This document shows positions 23,313 through 31,189 of a DNA stretch of 31,240 nt, piece by piece. Under the pieces are notes generated by a model. That model searched no databases, had not been told where the DNA came from, and saw only the letters and a list, made by a program, of their open reading frames with translations. Numbering within the stretch: the first letter of the stretch is position 1; every line of letters begins with the position of its first letter. The stretch is from RGIG7332 sp045589235 (GTDB lineage: Bacteria; Bacillota; Clostridia; Oscillospirales; JAAYXM01), in contig JAZNOR010000092.1 of assembly GCA_045589235.1 (NCBI GenBank), forward strand, positions 1-31,240. Reading direction: 5' to 3'. A program made the position numbers and the translations under genes.

Positions 23313-23768
23313 CTAAAATTCTATTCTCAAACGCGCAAGCGCAATTTCTTTTTTCGTAAAGCTTTCGGATTTGTCGCCAATTAAAATTGTAACATTACCG
23401 TCTTCATACTTTTCAAGTGTGCCAATAAATTCGCGCGCACCGTTTCTCGGTGCAAAAGTGCGAATTTCAACCAAGTGGCCTAAATATGCTTCAAAATCAC
23501 TCGGCTTTTTGAGAGTTCGCTCAACACCTGCCGAGCAAACCTCAAACATATATGACTCGGAAATCGGGTCTTCACGGTCAAGTATCGGGTCAAGCTTTCT
23601 GGAAAAAGCTTCACAATCGTCAATATTAACGCCACCCTCTTTATCCAGATAAACGCGGAGATAATGCTGGCCGCCTTCTTTTACAAATTCAACATCCCAG
23701 ATTGAGAGAGCAAGCTCTTCGGCAATCGGTTCAGCAAGGCGCAGAACTATATCGCAAACCTTCTGCAT
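23313..23768 (-). CDS. rimP: Ribosome maturation factor RimP
   Basis: A 151-residue protein needed for 30S subunit assembly; first gene of the nusA-infB operon. Typical motifs: LSIWDVEFVKEGGQHYLRVY, DIDDCEAFSR-like NIDDCEAFSRKLDPILDRED, YMFEVCSAGVERTLKK. The C-terminal Sm-like domain follows. I chose the ATG at 23766-23768 (MQKVCDIV), which has AAAGGGG upstream; a longer frame to 23906 would begin before the promoter. The leader contains a 12-bp hairpin. Confidence 0.94.
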   Translation of the reverse strand: MQKVCDIVLRLAEPIAEELALSIWDVEFVKEGGQHYLRVYLDKEGGVNIDDCEAFSRKLDPILDREDPISESYMFEVCSAGVERTLKKPSDFEAYLGHLVEIRTFAPRNGAREFIGTLEKYEDGNVTILIGDKSESFTKKEIALARLRIEF

Positions 23769-23791
23769 AAAAACGCCCCTTTCAGTAATTA

Positions 23792-23818
23792 GAGAGAGTG
23801 GGAAAATCCCACTCTCTC
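23792..23818 (-). promoter_or_regulatory. Leader hairpin of the rimP-nusA-infB operon
   Basis: GAGAGAGTGGGA - 3-base loop - TCCCACTCTCTC, a perfect 12-bp stem between the promoter and the rimP ribosome binding site. No T tract follows on the minus strand, so it is not a plain terminator. It could be a site for RNase cleavage, mRNA stabilisation or feedback control. Confidence 0.6.
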
Positions 23819-23843
23819 CAAAATCAACACTTCTAATATAAAT

Positions 23844-23871
23844 AGTATACCATAAATATGCAAAAAAGCAA
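23844..23871 (-). promoter_or_regulatory. Promoter of the rimP-nusA-infB operon
   Basis: Minus strand TTGCTT (23866-23871), 16-base spacer, TGG-TATACT extended -10 (23844-23849). It lies between the S41 protease stop and the leader hairpin, so the operon has its own promoter independent of ddl. Confidence 0.7.
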
Positions 23872-23886
23872 GTGTTTTTTACATAT

Positions 23887-25383
23887 TTATTTAAAAATAT
23901 CACCAAAAGTTATCTTTGACATATCAATTACCGTCGGTTTAACGTTGTTTTTGGCATATCCTTTTGCGATGTTAAGTGCGCGCGTATACTGCGTGTCAAC
24001 CAAAACAACCGTTCCGTCGAGTGCGATTGTTGCGCGGTCAATTGCGCGTAATGTCTGAGAATCACAATAATTTCTTGTTATACGAATATTATTGTTATAC
24101 TGGAAGCGGTTAACCGCTAAGAATGTTGCGCCGTCTGCAATATTATCGGGTTTGCCGGAAAAATATCCGAGTTCCGAGAGACGCTGTTCCAATGCGAGAG
24201 CATTGCTTGATGCACCAATATAAATATCGCGCGATGCATCAATTTCCTGAAGCTTTGGAATATGGTAGTACTCCTTGCCGAGTTCAACTGTAACGTCAGG
24301 CGTGATTCCGATACCGTCGTATGAACCGCTTGTCGGGAGATAAAAACGTCTGTCCGTAACAACGGCTACTTCGTTTGTTTCTGCGTTTTCGCTGTGTAGC
24401 TGACCTGTTCCTTTTCCGAAAGTGGTGGTGCCGACAAGTGTTGCATAACCTAAATCGTGTAACGTGCCTGCAACGAGTTCGGCAGAGGAAGCTGTGTTTT
24501 CGTTAACTAAAATGACCATCTTTGTTGCATCCCAGCTAAGTCCCAATGAAGTATAGGTTTTAACACGGCGCGGATTTGAATTTACACTCATAAGATATGG
24601 AATGTTTTTATCGGGAATAAGACGCTCTATAGTATTGATTGCAACATCCAGTGTGCCTCCCGGATTATTTCGCAGGTCTAAAATCACGGTTTTAATGCCT
24701 TGTTCGGGAAGCGATTTATAAAGCTCGGCAAAGTCGATATATGCATTGGAATCCTTAAAGTAATCAATTCGCATATATGCAACTCCATCGGCAACAAGTG
24801 CTGCACTTACAGGCGAAGAAACCATAGCATAGCGAACAACGCTGAAACTTAAAACCTTGCCGTCACGTTCAACTGTCAGGTTCACACAAGAGCCGACGGG
24901 ACCGCGTATGATTTCGGCAATCATTTCAACAGTAAAGCCCGAAAGTGAAACACCCTCGGCAGAAAGCAGCTTATCTCCTGCTTTGATGCCTGCCGCTTCT
25001 GCAGAACCACCGCTTATCGTTTCAACTATATAAGCGCCATCCTCCAAAAGCTCCATGGTTATGCCGATACCTCCGACGTAAGTTGTGCTGTCATATGTAA
25101 GCTTATGCTTTTCAGAATTCATAAAATGTGAATTTTTATCGTAGCTCTGGAACATATAATTAACAAAGGTTTCATACATTTCGGGTTGTTCATCGAGCAT
25201 TTTGATAAGACCGGCTTTTACAGGGTCATCATCCGGCTTTGCGTCGATATGGTATTGCTTTAAAAATTCCGCCATCTGTAATACACGGCTATATAAAACC
25301 TCGCCTTGCGACATAGTGTCGGCAACCGCGACTAACGAAAATGCCAAAACAAAGCATAAAATAAGCGCAATAATTCTTTTCAT
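23887..25383 (-). CDS. S41 family carboxy-terminal processing protease with PDZ and peptidoglycan-binding-like domain
   Basis: A 498-residue exported CtpA-type serine protease. A signal peptide or N-terminal anchor (RIIALILCFVLAFSLVAVAD) is followed by a PDZ domain (about 100-180, GGIGITMELLEDGAYIV...GIKAGDKLL). The S41 core follows: VILDLRNNPGG (233-243), ENTASSAELVAG with the probable catalytic Ser299, and TTFGKGTGQ with Lys324. The C-terminus (about 393-455) holds LEQRLSELGYFSGKPD, the start of a peptidoglycan-binding (PG_binding_1-like) helix bundle. It likely cleaves cell-wall or envelope proteins. The ATG follows AGGAGG. It is the last gene of the ddl-murI-DUF1934 run. Confidence 0.93.
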   Translation of the reverse strand: MKRIIALILCFVLAFSLVAVADTMSQGEVLYSRVLQMAEFLKQYHIDAKPDDDPVKAGLIKMLDEQPEMYETFVNYMFQSYDKNSHFMNSEKHKLTYDSTTYVGGIGITMELLEDGAYIVETISGGSAEAAGIKAGDKLLSAEGVSLSGFTVEMIAEIIRGPVGSCVNLTVERDGKVLSFSVVRYAMVSSPVSAALVADGVAYMRIDYFKDSNAYIDFAELYKSLPEQGIKTVILDLRNNPGGTLDVAINTIERLIPDKNIPYLMSVNSNPRRVKTYTSLGLSWDATKMVILVNENTASSAELVAGTLHDLGYATLVGTTTFGKGTGQLHSENAETNEVAVVTDRRFYLPTSGSYDGIGITPDVTVELGKEYYHIPKLQEIDASRDIYIGASSNALALEQRLSELGYFSGKPDNIADGATFLAVNRFQYNNNIRITRNYCDSQTLRAIDRATIALDGTVVLVDTQYTRALNIAKGYAKNNVKPTVIDMSKITFGDIFK

Positions 25384-25392
25384 ATTTCCTCC

Positions 25393-25815
25393 TCACAACT
25401 CAGAAACGGTTATGTCGAATGAATTTTCACCCGTCATTGAATTGTTTATCTCCATAGTATAGCTGATAACAAGTCGCCCGCCGTTATCATTTAAACGAGC
25501 GCGGAGCTTTTTTGTTGAAATTCCGATAGTAAGAGAGCCGGCACCCATATCGTAATACGAAACGTGTTTCTCGCCCTCTTCAAAAATCATATGTGAGCGA
25601 GTCTCGCCGAAACGGATTATTGTAACACGGTTTGGCTCAACCTTAACAGTTGTGTTTGTTTTGCCAAGTCCCGTTATTTCACTCTCATCATATGTGATAT
25701 AATAATCTTCGCCTTTTTTATAGAAATTACCGTGAGTTACAAGCTCAACGGAATCGTCATCCTGGTCTTCATAGCTTTGCAGACCTTTTATAGCAATTAA
25801 AACTTCCTTTTTCAT
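25393..25815 (-). CDS. DUF1934 family beta-barrel protein (YwiB-like)
   Basis: A 140-residue protein with the DUF1934 pattern: KEVLIAIKGLQ at the start, DYYITYDESEITGLGKTNTTVKVEP, then SHMIFEEGEKHVSYYDMG and a closing LVISYTMEINN. The fold is a calycin-like beta-barrel, and its role is unknown. I chose the ATG at 25813-25815 after TAGGTG; a start seven codons earlier lies inside murI. It sits between murI and the S41 protease. Confidence 0.85.
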   Translation of the reverse strand: MKKEVLIAIKGLQSYEDQDDDSVELVTHGNFYKKGEDYYITYDESEITGLGKTNTTVKVEPNRVTIIRFGETRSHMIFEEGEKHVSYYDMGAGSLTIGISTKKLRARLNDNGGRLVISYTMEINNSMTGENSFDITVSEL

Positions 25816-25822
25816 ATAACAC

Positions 25823-26629
25823 CTACATATTATCAATATTTACAAGCTCGACAAGACCGTCGATTGATTTACCCAAAAACAGTGATGCCTGTGAAGTGAA
25901 TGAAACGACATCATCGCTCACAAAGAAGCGATATTCACCCTTCTTGTCATCGCAAGGTTCAAAGCTAGGCATTGAGGATAGATACAACGCAGCTTCATAA
26001 CCGGGATTTATAAGCGTAACATGCTCGCCCATAAAATCCTTTATCGCATCGGCAATAATCGGATAGTGTGTGCAGCCTAAAATAAGAGTATCAACCTTTG
26101 CAAGTTTAAGCGGTGTCAGATACTCTTCAATGACGAGCTTAAGCACTGCATCGTCAGGGGATATTCTGCCGTTTTCAACAAGCGGAACAAAAAGCGGGCA
26201 CGCCGCCATAACCGTAAAAAAGTCTTTTTGTTGCGATTCAATAAGGCGAACATATGAGCCGTTTTTAATGGTTGCGTTCGTGCCGATTATGCCGATTTTG
26301 TTGTTACGGGTTGCGGCGCAGGCGCGGGCGACCGTGCTTTCAACGACACCGATAATCGGAATATCATAATCGTCGCAAACCGAGCTTAGTGCAACTGAGC
26401 TTGCGGTGCCGCAGGCAATTAAAATTGCCTTGCAGTCAAATTTCTCCAAAAAACGGATGTCCTGACGGGTATATTTAATTATGGTTTCCTTCGAGCGCGC
26501 GCCATATGGCACACGACCGGTATCGCCGAAATATACAATGTTTTCATTCGGCAAAATTTGCATCAGTTCTCGAACTGCAGTTAAGCCGCCGAGACCGGAG
26601 TCAAACACACCGATAGGGCGATTGTCCAT
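25823..26629 (-). CDS. murI: Glutamate racemase
   Basis: Makes D-glutamate for peptidoglycan. A 268-residue protein with both catalytic cysteines: ACGTASS (Cys73) and LGCTHYP (Cys186). PIGVFDSGLGGLTAV holds Asp10-Ser11, and IVYFGDTGRVPYGARS follows. The ATG at 26627-26629 has GGAGG eight bases upstream; a GTG three codons earlier overlaps that site and is not the start. It lies 15 bases after ddl, another peptidoglycan precursor gene. Confidence 0.96.
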   Translation of the reverse strand: MDNRPIGVFDSGLGGLTAVRELMQILPNENIVYFGDTGRVPYGARSKETIIKYTRQDIRFLEKFDCKAILIACGTASSVALSSVCDDYDIPIIGVVESTVARACAATRNNKIGIIGTNATIKNGSYVRLIESQQKDFFTVMAACPLFVPLVENGRISPDDAVLKLVIEEYLTPLKLAKVDTLILGCTHYPIIADAIKDFMGEHVTLINPGYEAALYLSSMPSFEPCDDKKGEYRFFVSDDVVSFTSQASLFLGKSIDGLVELVNIDNM

Positions 26630-26644
26630 ACCCTGCACCTCCGT

Positions 26645-27721
26645 TTATTTATATTTGCGACGCTTATTATAAGCTGAAATTGCATATTCCACAATGCGGT
26701 CTAAAAGCTCGTCATATGCAATTCCCGTTGCACCGAAGAGCTTGGGGTACATACTGATTGACGTAAAGCCCGGCAGAGTGTTTATCTCATTAAAAATAAT
26801 TGAATTATCCGAACGTTTTAAAAAGAAATCAACACGGGAAAGGCCGCTTGCTCCAAGCGCGTGGTAAACAATAAGCGCGCGGCGGCGAATTTCTTCCGCA
26901 ATATTTTCGGGAAGGTCAGCGGGAATCTGAGTCTTTGAGGTTTCATCATTATATTTTGCATCAAAGGAGTAAAACTCCTGTGTTGCCAGAACTTCACCGC
27001 AGACGGAAACGATTGCATCGTCATTTCCCAAAACCGCAGTTTCTATTTCGCGTCCGTCAATAAATTCTTCAACTAAAATTTTACTGTCATACTTTGCGGC
27101 TTCAATAAGAGCAGAAATAAGAGATGCGCGGCCACGCGCCTTGCTTACACCGACGGATGAACCTGTGCTTGCAGGCTTAACAAAAACAGGATATGTAAAT
27201 TTATTTTCAACCTTTAATGCACAAGCTTCTTCATTGCAAAGCTCATTTTCTTTAATTAAAACCCAATCTGCCTGGGCAATACCTGCATTATCAATAACAA
27301 GCTTTGTGAGAGATTTATCCATGCTCATTGCGCTTGCCGCAACATCGCAACCCACATAAGGAATTGCGGCAATCTCAAAAAGACCCTGAATCGTTCCATC
27401 CTCACCATTAAAGCCGTGAAGCACGGGAAAAACGCAGTCAATCGGGAAAAATTCACCGTCTGCAAGTGAAATTAAACCGCGTCTGTCGCGAGAAACGGAA
27501 AGAGTTACGGGTTCGGCACCGTTTGAATTTTGCCAATTTGACATATCATCGGTGTTTACGTTCGGAACATAAAACCAAGCGCCGTCCTTTGTAATTCCAA
27601 CAGGTAAAATATTATATTTTTCTTTGTTTAAGTTTTTCAGAACAGAAGCGGAGGAGAGCAGTGAAATTTCGTGCTCTGTGGAAACACCGCCAAAAATAAC
27701 ACATAAGTTTAATTTATTCAA
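26645..27721 (-). CDS. ddl: D-alanine--D-alanine ligase (TTG start)
   Basis: ATP-grasp ligase that makes D-Ala-D-Ala for cell-wall precursors. It has 358 residues. VIFGGVSTEHEISLLSSASV (8-27) is the conserved N-terminal substrate loop, then FPVLHGFNGEDGTIQG, YVGCDVAASAMSMDKSLTK, KPASTGSSVGVSKA and, near the end, FNEINTLPGFT. These are family hallmarks. The start codon is TTG (27719-27721) after AGGAAG; no ATG is better placed. A -10 box lies 36 bases upstream. It heads the ddl-murI-DUF1934-S41 run. Confidence 0.95.
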   Translation of the reverse strand: MNKLNLCVIFGGVSTEHEISLLSSASVLKNLNKEKYNILPVGITKDGAWFYVPNVNTDDMSNWQNSNGAEPVTLSVSRDRRGLISLADGEFFPIDCVFPVLHGFNGEDGTIQGLFEIAAIPYVGCDVAASAMSMDKSLTKLVIDNAGIAQADWVLIKENELCNEEACALKVENKFTYPVFVKPASTGSSVGVSKARGRASLISALIEAAKYDSKILVEEFIDGREIETAVLGNDDAIVSVCGEVLATQEFYSFDAKYNDETSKTQIPADLPENIAEEIRRRALIVYHALGASGLSRVDFFLKRSDNSIIFNEINTLPGFTSISMYPKLFGATGIAYDELLDRIVEYAISAYNKRRKYK

Positions 27722-27756
27722 AATGTCACTTCCTAATAAAAATTACATACATAAAC

Positions 27757-27762
27757 ATTATA
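27757..27762 (-). promoter_or_regulatory. -10 box of the ddl operon
   Basis: Minus strand TATAAT (in GTAGTATAATG). At 17 bases upstream the -35 is TGGCAA, a weak match. It diverges from the promoter of the rightward hypothetical gene. Confidence 0.5.
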
Positions 27763-27802
27763 CTACACTTTTTTGCACTTTGCCACTAATTTAAAAATAT
27801 TT

Positions 27803-27831
27803 TTGAAAAAATAATTATTTTATGGTAAACT
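27803..27831 (+). promoter_or_regulatory. Promoter of the hypothetical gene at 27898
   Basis: TTGAAA (27803-27808), 17-base AT-rich spacer, TGG-TAAACT extended -10 (27826-27831). The start codon lies about 66 bases downstream, leaving a short leader without a recognisable riboswitch. Confidence 0.55.
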
Positions 27832-27897
27832 CGTTTTATAAACAAGCTGCAGAAAGCAAATGCTTTGCATACAATGAGGCATAAAGGAGAAACGCGT

Positions 27898-28308
27898 ATG
27901 AAGATTGAACTCACAACAAAGCAATACCGCAGGTTGCTTGATATTGTATACATCGGCAACTGGATATTAAATTCTGCTCGAGGAAACGACAGAATTCCGG
28001 ATTTTGATGAAGTTGAAAGCAAGATATTTTCATATTGCAAGGATGTGGATATGAATGCTTTAACAGAAAATGTTGACGGGCACTTTGTGCCGTCGCAGGC
28101 GTTTTCGGATGGCGGAATTCACGAGGCAATTATGGATTATGAAGATGCTGTGTTCTATGGAATTTTAGCTGAAGAGCTTGCACATCGTGATCTTTATTTT
28201 GAGGAAAACCCGCTTGATTCACAAGCACTTGCACAGAAAACTCAAAGTTATATTTCGGAATTTGAAGCAAATGGACTTATAAACGTTTCGGTAGATGCGG
28301 AAATATAA
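27898..28308 (+). CDS. Unknown 136-residue acidic protein
   Basis: I do not recognise this family. It is a cytosolic, acidic protein rich in helices, starting KIELTTKQYRRLLDIVYIGN and containing KIFSYCKDVDMNALTE and DAVFYGILAEELAHRDLYFE. No signal peptide, membrane helix or metal motif beyond scattered His/Asp is clear. I chose the ATG at 27898 because AAAGGAGAAACGCGT precedes it; an in-frame ATG 11 codons upstream lacks a site. The gene has its own promoter, diverges from ddl and is followed by the serC promoter. The reading frame, ribosome site and codon use look real. Confidence 0.8.
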   Translation: MKIELTTKQYRRLLDIVYIGNWILNSARGNDRIPDFDEVESKIFSYCKDVDMNALTENVDGHFVPSQAFSDGGIHEAIMDYEDAVFYGILAEELAHRDLYFEENPLDSQALAQKTQSYISEFEANGLINVSVDAEI

Positions 28309-28333
28309 AGAAAATAACAAAAATCACTCGCTG

Positions 28334-28358
28334 GTTGATTTTTTAATAATAAACAAAA
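28334..28358 (+). terminator. Weak terminator after the unknown gene
   Basis: An AAAAATCAC ... GTTGATTTTTT hairpin with a bulge, directly followed by an AT-rich stretch. The stem is short and A/T based, so efficiency is doubtful. Confidence 0.35.
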
Positions 28359-28396
28359 AAATAGCAAAAAAAACCAACTTTTTGTTGATTTCTCAT

Positions 28397-28425
28397 TTGA
28401 CAATGTACGCTTATGCGCGTATAAT
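28397..28425 (+). promoter_or_regulatory. serC-serA promoter (perfect consensus)
   Basis: TTGACA (28397-28402), 17-base spacer, TATAAT (28420-28425). It is preceded by about 60 bases of A and T runs that could act as an UP element. The serC start is 37 bases downstream of the -10. Confidence 0.92.
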
Positions 28426-28461
28426 ATATTCTATATTGATATATTCGGAGGTAGAATAATA

Positions 28462-29547
28462 ATGTTTGAAAACAGAGTTTACAATTTCTCGGCAGGTCCA
28501 TCTATGTTACCGGAGTCTGTTCTGAAAACAATTCAGGGCGAGCTTTTAAATTATGGTGCTTCCGGTATGTCGATTTTAGAAATGAGTCACCGTTCAAAAG
28601 CTTATCAGGAAGTTTTTGATGCAACCGAGGCAGCTTTCCGCCGTGTTATGAAAATACCGGATAATTATAAGATTTTATTCTTACAGGGTGGTGCAACACT
28701 TCAGTTTGCATCAATTCCGATGAATCTTATGAAGACCGGAAAGGCTGACTATATCGTTACCGGCAGCTTCTCAAAGAAGGCTGCAACAGAAGCTAAGAAG
28801 TATGGCGATGTTCACATTGCAGCTTCAACTGAGGATGTTAACTTCACTCGCATTCCGCGCCAGGAGGAGTTAAACCTTCGTCCTGATGCAGACTATGTAC
28901 ATATCTGCTTTAACAATACAATTTACGGTACACATTGGGATTATATTCCGGATACTGGTAATGTTCCGCTTGTTGCCGATATGTCATCCTGCATCCTTTC
29001 AGAAGAGGTTGATGTTTCAAAGTTTGGCGTAATTTATGCCGGTGCTCAGAAGAACCTCGCACCTGCAGGACTTACAATTGTTATCATCCGTGAGGATCTC
29101 GCGGGCTTTGCTATGCCGAACATCCCGGTTGTTATGGATTATGCTACACTTATCAAGAACGACTCAATGTATAATACTCCGTCAACATTCCCGATTTACG
29201 TTTGCAAGCTCGTGCTTGAGTGGATTGAGTCTCTCGGCGGTGTTTCTGAGCTTGAGAAGATTAACCATGCTAAGGCTAAAGAGCTTTATGATTTCTTAGA
29301 CAACAGCAAGATGTTCAATAACCCGATAAGCGCTGAGAGTCGTTCATATATGAATGTTACTTTCAAGACAGAAGATGATGATTTGAATGCAGCATTTGTT
29401 AAGGCTGCAGCAGACGAAGGTCTTCTCACATTAAAGGGTCACCGCGCAGTTGGCGGTATGCGTGCATCAATCTACAATGCAATGCCGGCTGAGGGTGTTT
29501 CAAAGCTTGTTAAGTTTATGGCAGACTTTGAGAAGAAAAATTCTTAA
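28462..29547 (+). CDS. serC: Phosphoserine aminotransferase
   Basis: PLP-dependent second step of serine synthesis, from 3-phosphohydroxypyruvate and glutamate to phosphoserine. It has 361 residues. YNFSAGPSMLPESVL (7-21), SILEMSHRSKAY (38-48) and LFLQGGATLQFA (72-83) are family signatures. The PLP lysine is Lys197 in YAGAQKNLAPAGL. HRAVGGMRASIYNAMP closes the active site near the C-terminus. The ATG follows CGGAGGTAG. It is followed after 12 bases by serA; both are read from a consensus promoter, implying strong expression. Confidence 0.97.
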   Translation: MFENRVYNFSAGPSMLPESVLKTIQGELLNYGASGMSILEMSHRSKAYQEVFDATEAAFRRVMKIPDNYKILFLQGGATLQFASIPMNLMKTGKADYIVTGSFSKKAATEAKKYGDVHIAASTEDVNFTRIPRQEELNLRPDADYVHICFNNTIYGTHWDYIPDTGNVPLVADMSSCILSEEVDVSKFGVIYAGAQKNLAPAGLTIVIIREDLAGFAMPNIPVVMDYATLIKNDSMYNTPSTFPIYVCKLVLEWIESLGGVSELEKINHAKAKELYDFLDNSKMFNNPISAESRSYMNVTFKTEDDDLNAAFVKAAADEGLLTLKGHRAVGGMRASIYNAMPAEGVSKLVKFMADFEKKNS

Positions 29548-29559
29548 GAGGTGTAGAAA

Positions 29560-30720
29560 ATGTTTGAAATTAAAACACTTAATAAAATTTCTGCAGCAGG
29601 TCTTTCAAAACTTGATACTGCAAAGTATACCTGCTCAGACGACGCTGTAAATCCGAGTGGTATCTTAGTTCGCTCAGCTGATATGAAGTCTTATGACTTC
29701 AACGATGAGCTTTTATGTATTGCTCGTGCCGGTGCAGGTGTTAACAACATTCCGGTTGATGCTTGCGCAGAACGCGGCATTGTTGTTTTTAACACTCCGG
29801 GCGCTAATGCAAACGCTGTTAAAGAGCTTGTTCTTTGTGCACTTTTACTTTCATCAAGAAAGATTGTTGACGGCATTAACTGGACAAAGTCTTTAATCGG
29901 TCAGGAAAATATTTCAAAGCTCGTTGAGAAGGGCAAGAGCCAGTTTGTCGGTCCTGAAATTACAGGCAAGAAGCTCGGCGTTGTCGGCCTTGGTGCAATT
30001 GGTATTTTAGTTGCAAATGCAGCTGTTGCACTCGGTATGGAAGTTTACGGATACGATCCGTACATTTCTGTTGATGCTGCTTGGCATCTTTCGCGTGCTG
30101 TTGTTCATGCAACTGATTTAAAGACAATTTTTGAGAATTGTGATTATATTACTCTTCATGTTCCTGCAACTGAGGAAACAAAGAACACCGTTTGCGCTGA
30201 AACAATCGCAACAATGAAGGATGGCGTCCGCATTATAAACCTCGCTCGTAACGAGCTTGTTAATTCCAAGGACATCATTGCTGCTCTTGATGCAGGTAAG
30301 GTTGGAGCTTATGTAACTGACTTTGCAGATGATGTACTTTTAGCATCTGATAAGGTTATTGCAATGCCACATCTCGGCGCTTCAACTCCTGAGAGTGAAG
30401 ACAACTGCGCACGCATGGCGGTTCAGGAAATGACGGCATTTATCGAAAAAGGAGCTATCCGAAATTCAGTTAACTTCCCGAATATTGATGCTCCTGGCGC
30501 AGGTGAAAAGCGCGTGCTTGTTTTACATAAGAATGTTCCGAAGGTTGTTAACAACATCACAAATATCTTCGCAGAGGCTAACATCAATATTGAGAATATG
30601 GCAAATAAATCAAAGAAAGACAATGCACTTACCGCAGTTGATGTCAAAGCTCCGATTACCGATGATATCGTAAATAAAATTAAACAGATTTCTGACATCT
30701 ACAGAGTATTGGTATTCTAA
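29560..30720 (+). CDS. serA: D-3-phosphoglycerate dehydrogenase
   Basis: NAD-dependent first step of serine synthesis. It has 386 residues. The substrate domain has CIARAGAGVNNIPVDAC; the nucleotide domain has GVVGLGAIGI with GLGAIG at 143-148. INLARNEL (Arg230) and MPHLGASTPESE (His271) are active-site motifs. The C-terminal 70 residues form an ACT domain (VLVLHKNVPKVVNNI...), the usual serine-sensing module, so feedback inhibition is likely. The ATG follows AGAGGTG, 12 bases after serC. A strong terminator follows. Confidence 0.96.
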   Translation: MFEIKTLNKISAAGLSKLDTAKYTCSDDAVNPSGILVRSADMKSYDFNDELLCIARAGAGVNNIPVDACAERGIVVFNTPGANANAVKELVLCALLLSSRKIVDGINWTKSLIGQENISKLVEKGKSQFVGPEITGKKLGVVGLGAIGILVANAAVALGMEVYGYDPYISVDAAWHLSRAVVHATDLKTIFENCDYITLHVPATEETKNTVCAETIATMKDGVRIINLARNELVNSKDIIAALDAGKVGAYVTDFADDVLLASDKVIAMPHLGASTPESEDNCARMAVQEMTAFIEKGAIRNSVNFPNIDAPGAGEKRVLVLHKNVPKVVNNITNIFAEANINIENMANKSKKDNALTAVDVKAPITDDIVNKIKQISDIYRVLVF

Positions 30721-30724
30721 ATTA

Positions 30725-30755
30725 AAAAGCTTCCGCGATGCGGAAGCTTTTGTTT
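30725..30755 (+). terminator. Terminator after serA
   Basis: AAAAGCTTCCGC - GAT - GCGGAAGCTTTT, a perfect 12-bp stem with a three-base loop, then GTTTT. It ends about 16 bases before the RidA start, so RidA expression needs read-through or an unseen promoter. Confidence 0.9.
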
Positions 30756-30770
30756 TATGAGGTAATGAAA

Positions 30771-31145
30771 ATGATTAAAAAAATAACAACAGATAATGCA
30801 CCAAAGGCAATTGGCCCGTATTCGCAGGCAATTATAGCAGGTGATATGCTCTATACTTCAGGGCAGATTCCGCTTGACGCGCAAAGCGGAGTTATTGTGG
30901 GCGAAAATATAGCTGAGCAGACCGAGCAGGTTATGAAAAACATAGCTGCAATTTTGCAGGCGGCTGGAACAGGCTTTGAAAACGTTATTAAAACAACCTG
31001 CTATCTTGCCGATATTGCAGACTTTTCAAAATTTAATGAAATATATGCTAAGTATATGACATCAAACCCTGCGCGAAGCTGTGTTGCGGTAAAGGATTTG
31101 CCAAAGTTTGCATTAGTTGAAGTTGAAGTTATTGCAAAGGTATAA
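30771..31145 (+). CDS. ridA: RidA family enamine/imine deaminase
   Basis: A 124-residue trimeric protein that hydrolyses reactive enamines such as 2-aminoacrylate released by PLP enzymes acting on serine or threonine. Family signatures: DNAPKAIGPYSQAI at the start, LYTSGQIPLDAQSG, the arginine and glutamate near the C-terminus in PARSCVAVKDLPKFALVEVE. I chose the ATG at 30771 because GAGGT lies seven bases upstream; earlier ATGs are inside the serA terminator. Its place behind serCA makes functional sense since serine metabolism is the source of 2-aminoacrylate. No own promoter is evident. Confidence 0.94.
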   Translation: MIKKITTDNAPKAIGPYSQAIIAGDMLYTSGQIPLDAQSGVIVGENIAEQTEQVMKNIAAILQAAGTGFENVIKTTCYLADIADFSKFNEIYAKYMTSNPARSCVAVKDLPKFALVEVEVIAKV

Positions 31146-31147
31146 AA

Positions 31148-31180
31148 AAGAACGGAGAGTTAACTCTCCGTTCTTAGTTT
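31148..31180. terminator. Bidirectional terminator between ridA and rpsT
   Basis: AAGAACGGAGAGTTAACTCTCCGTTCTT is a perfect 28-base palindrome, flanked by AAAAA on one side and GTTTTT on the other. It terminates both converging genes. Confidence 0.92.
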
Positions 31181-31189
31181 TTGCAAAAA

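Noticed and set aside
23769..23906. 46-residue N-terminal extension of RimP
   Set aside because: It spans the operon promoter and the leader hairpin; RimP family proteins begin near MQKVCDIV.
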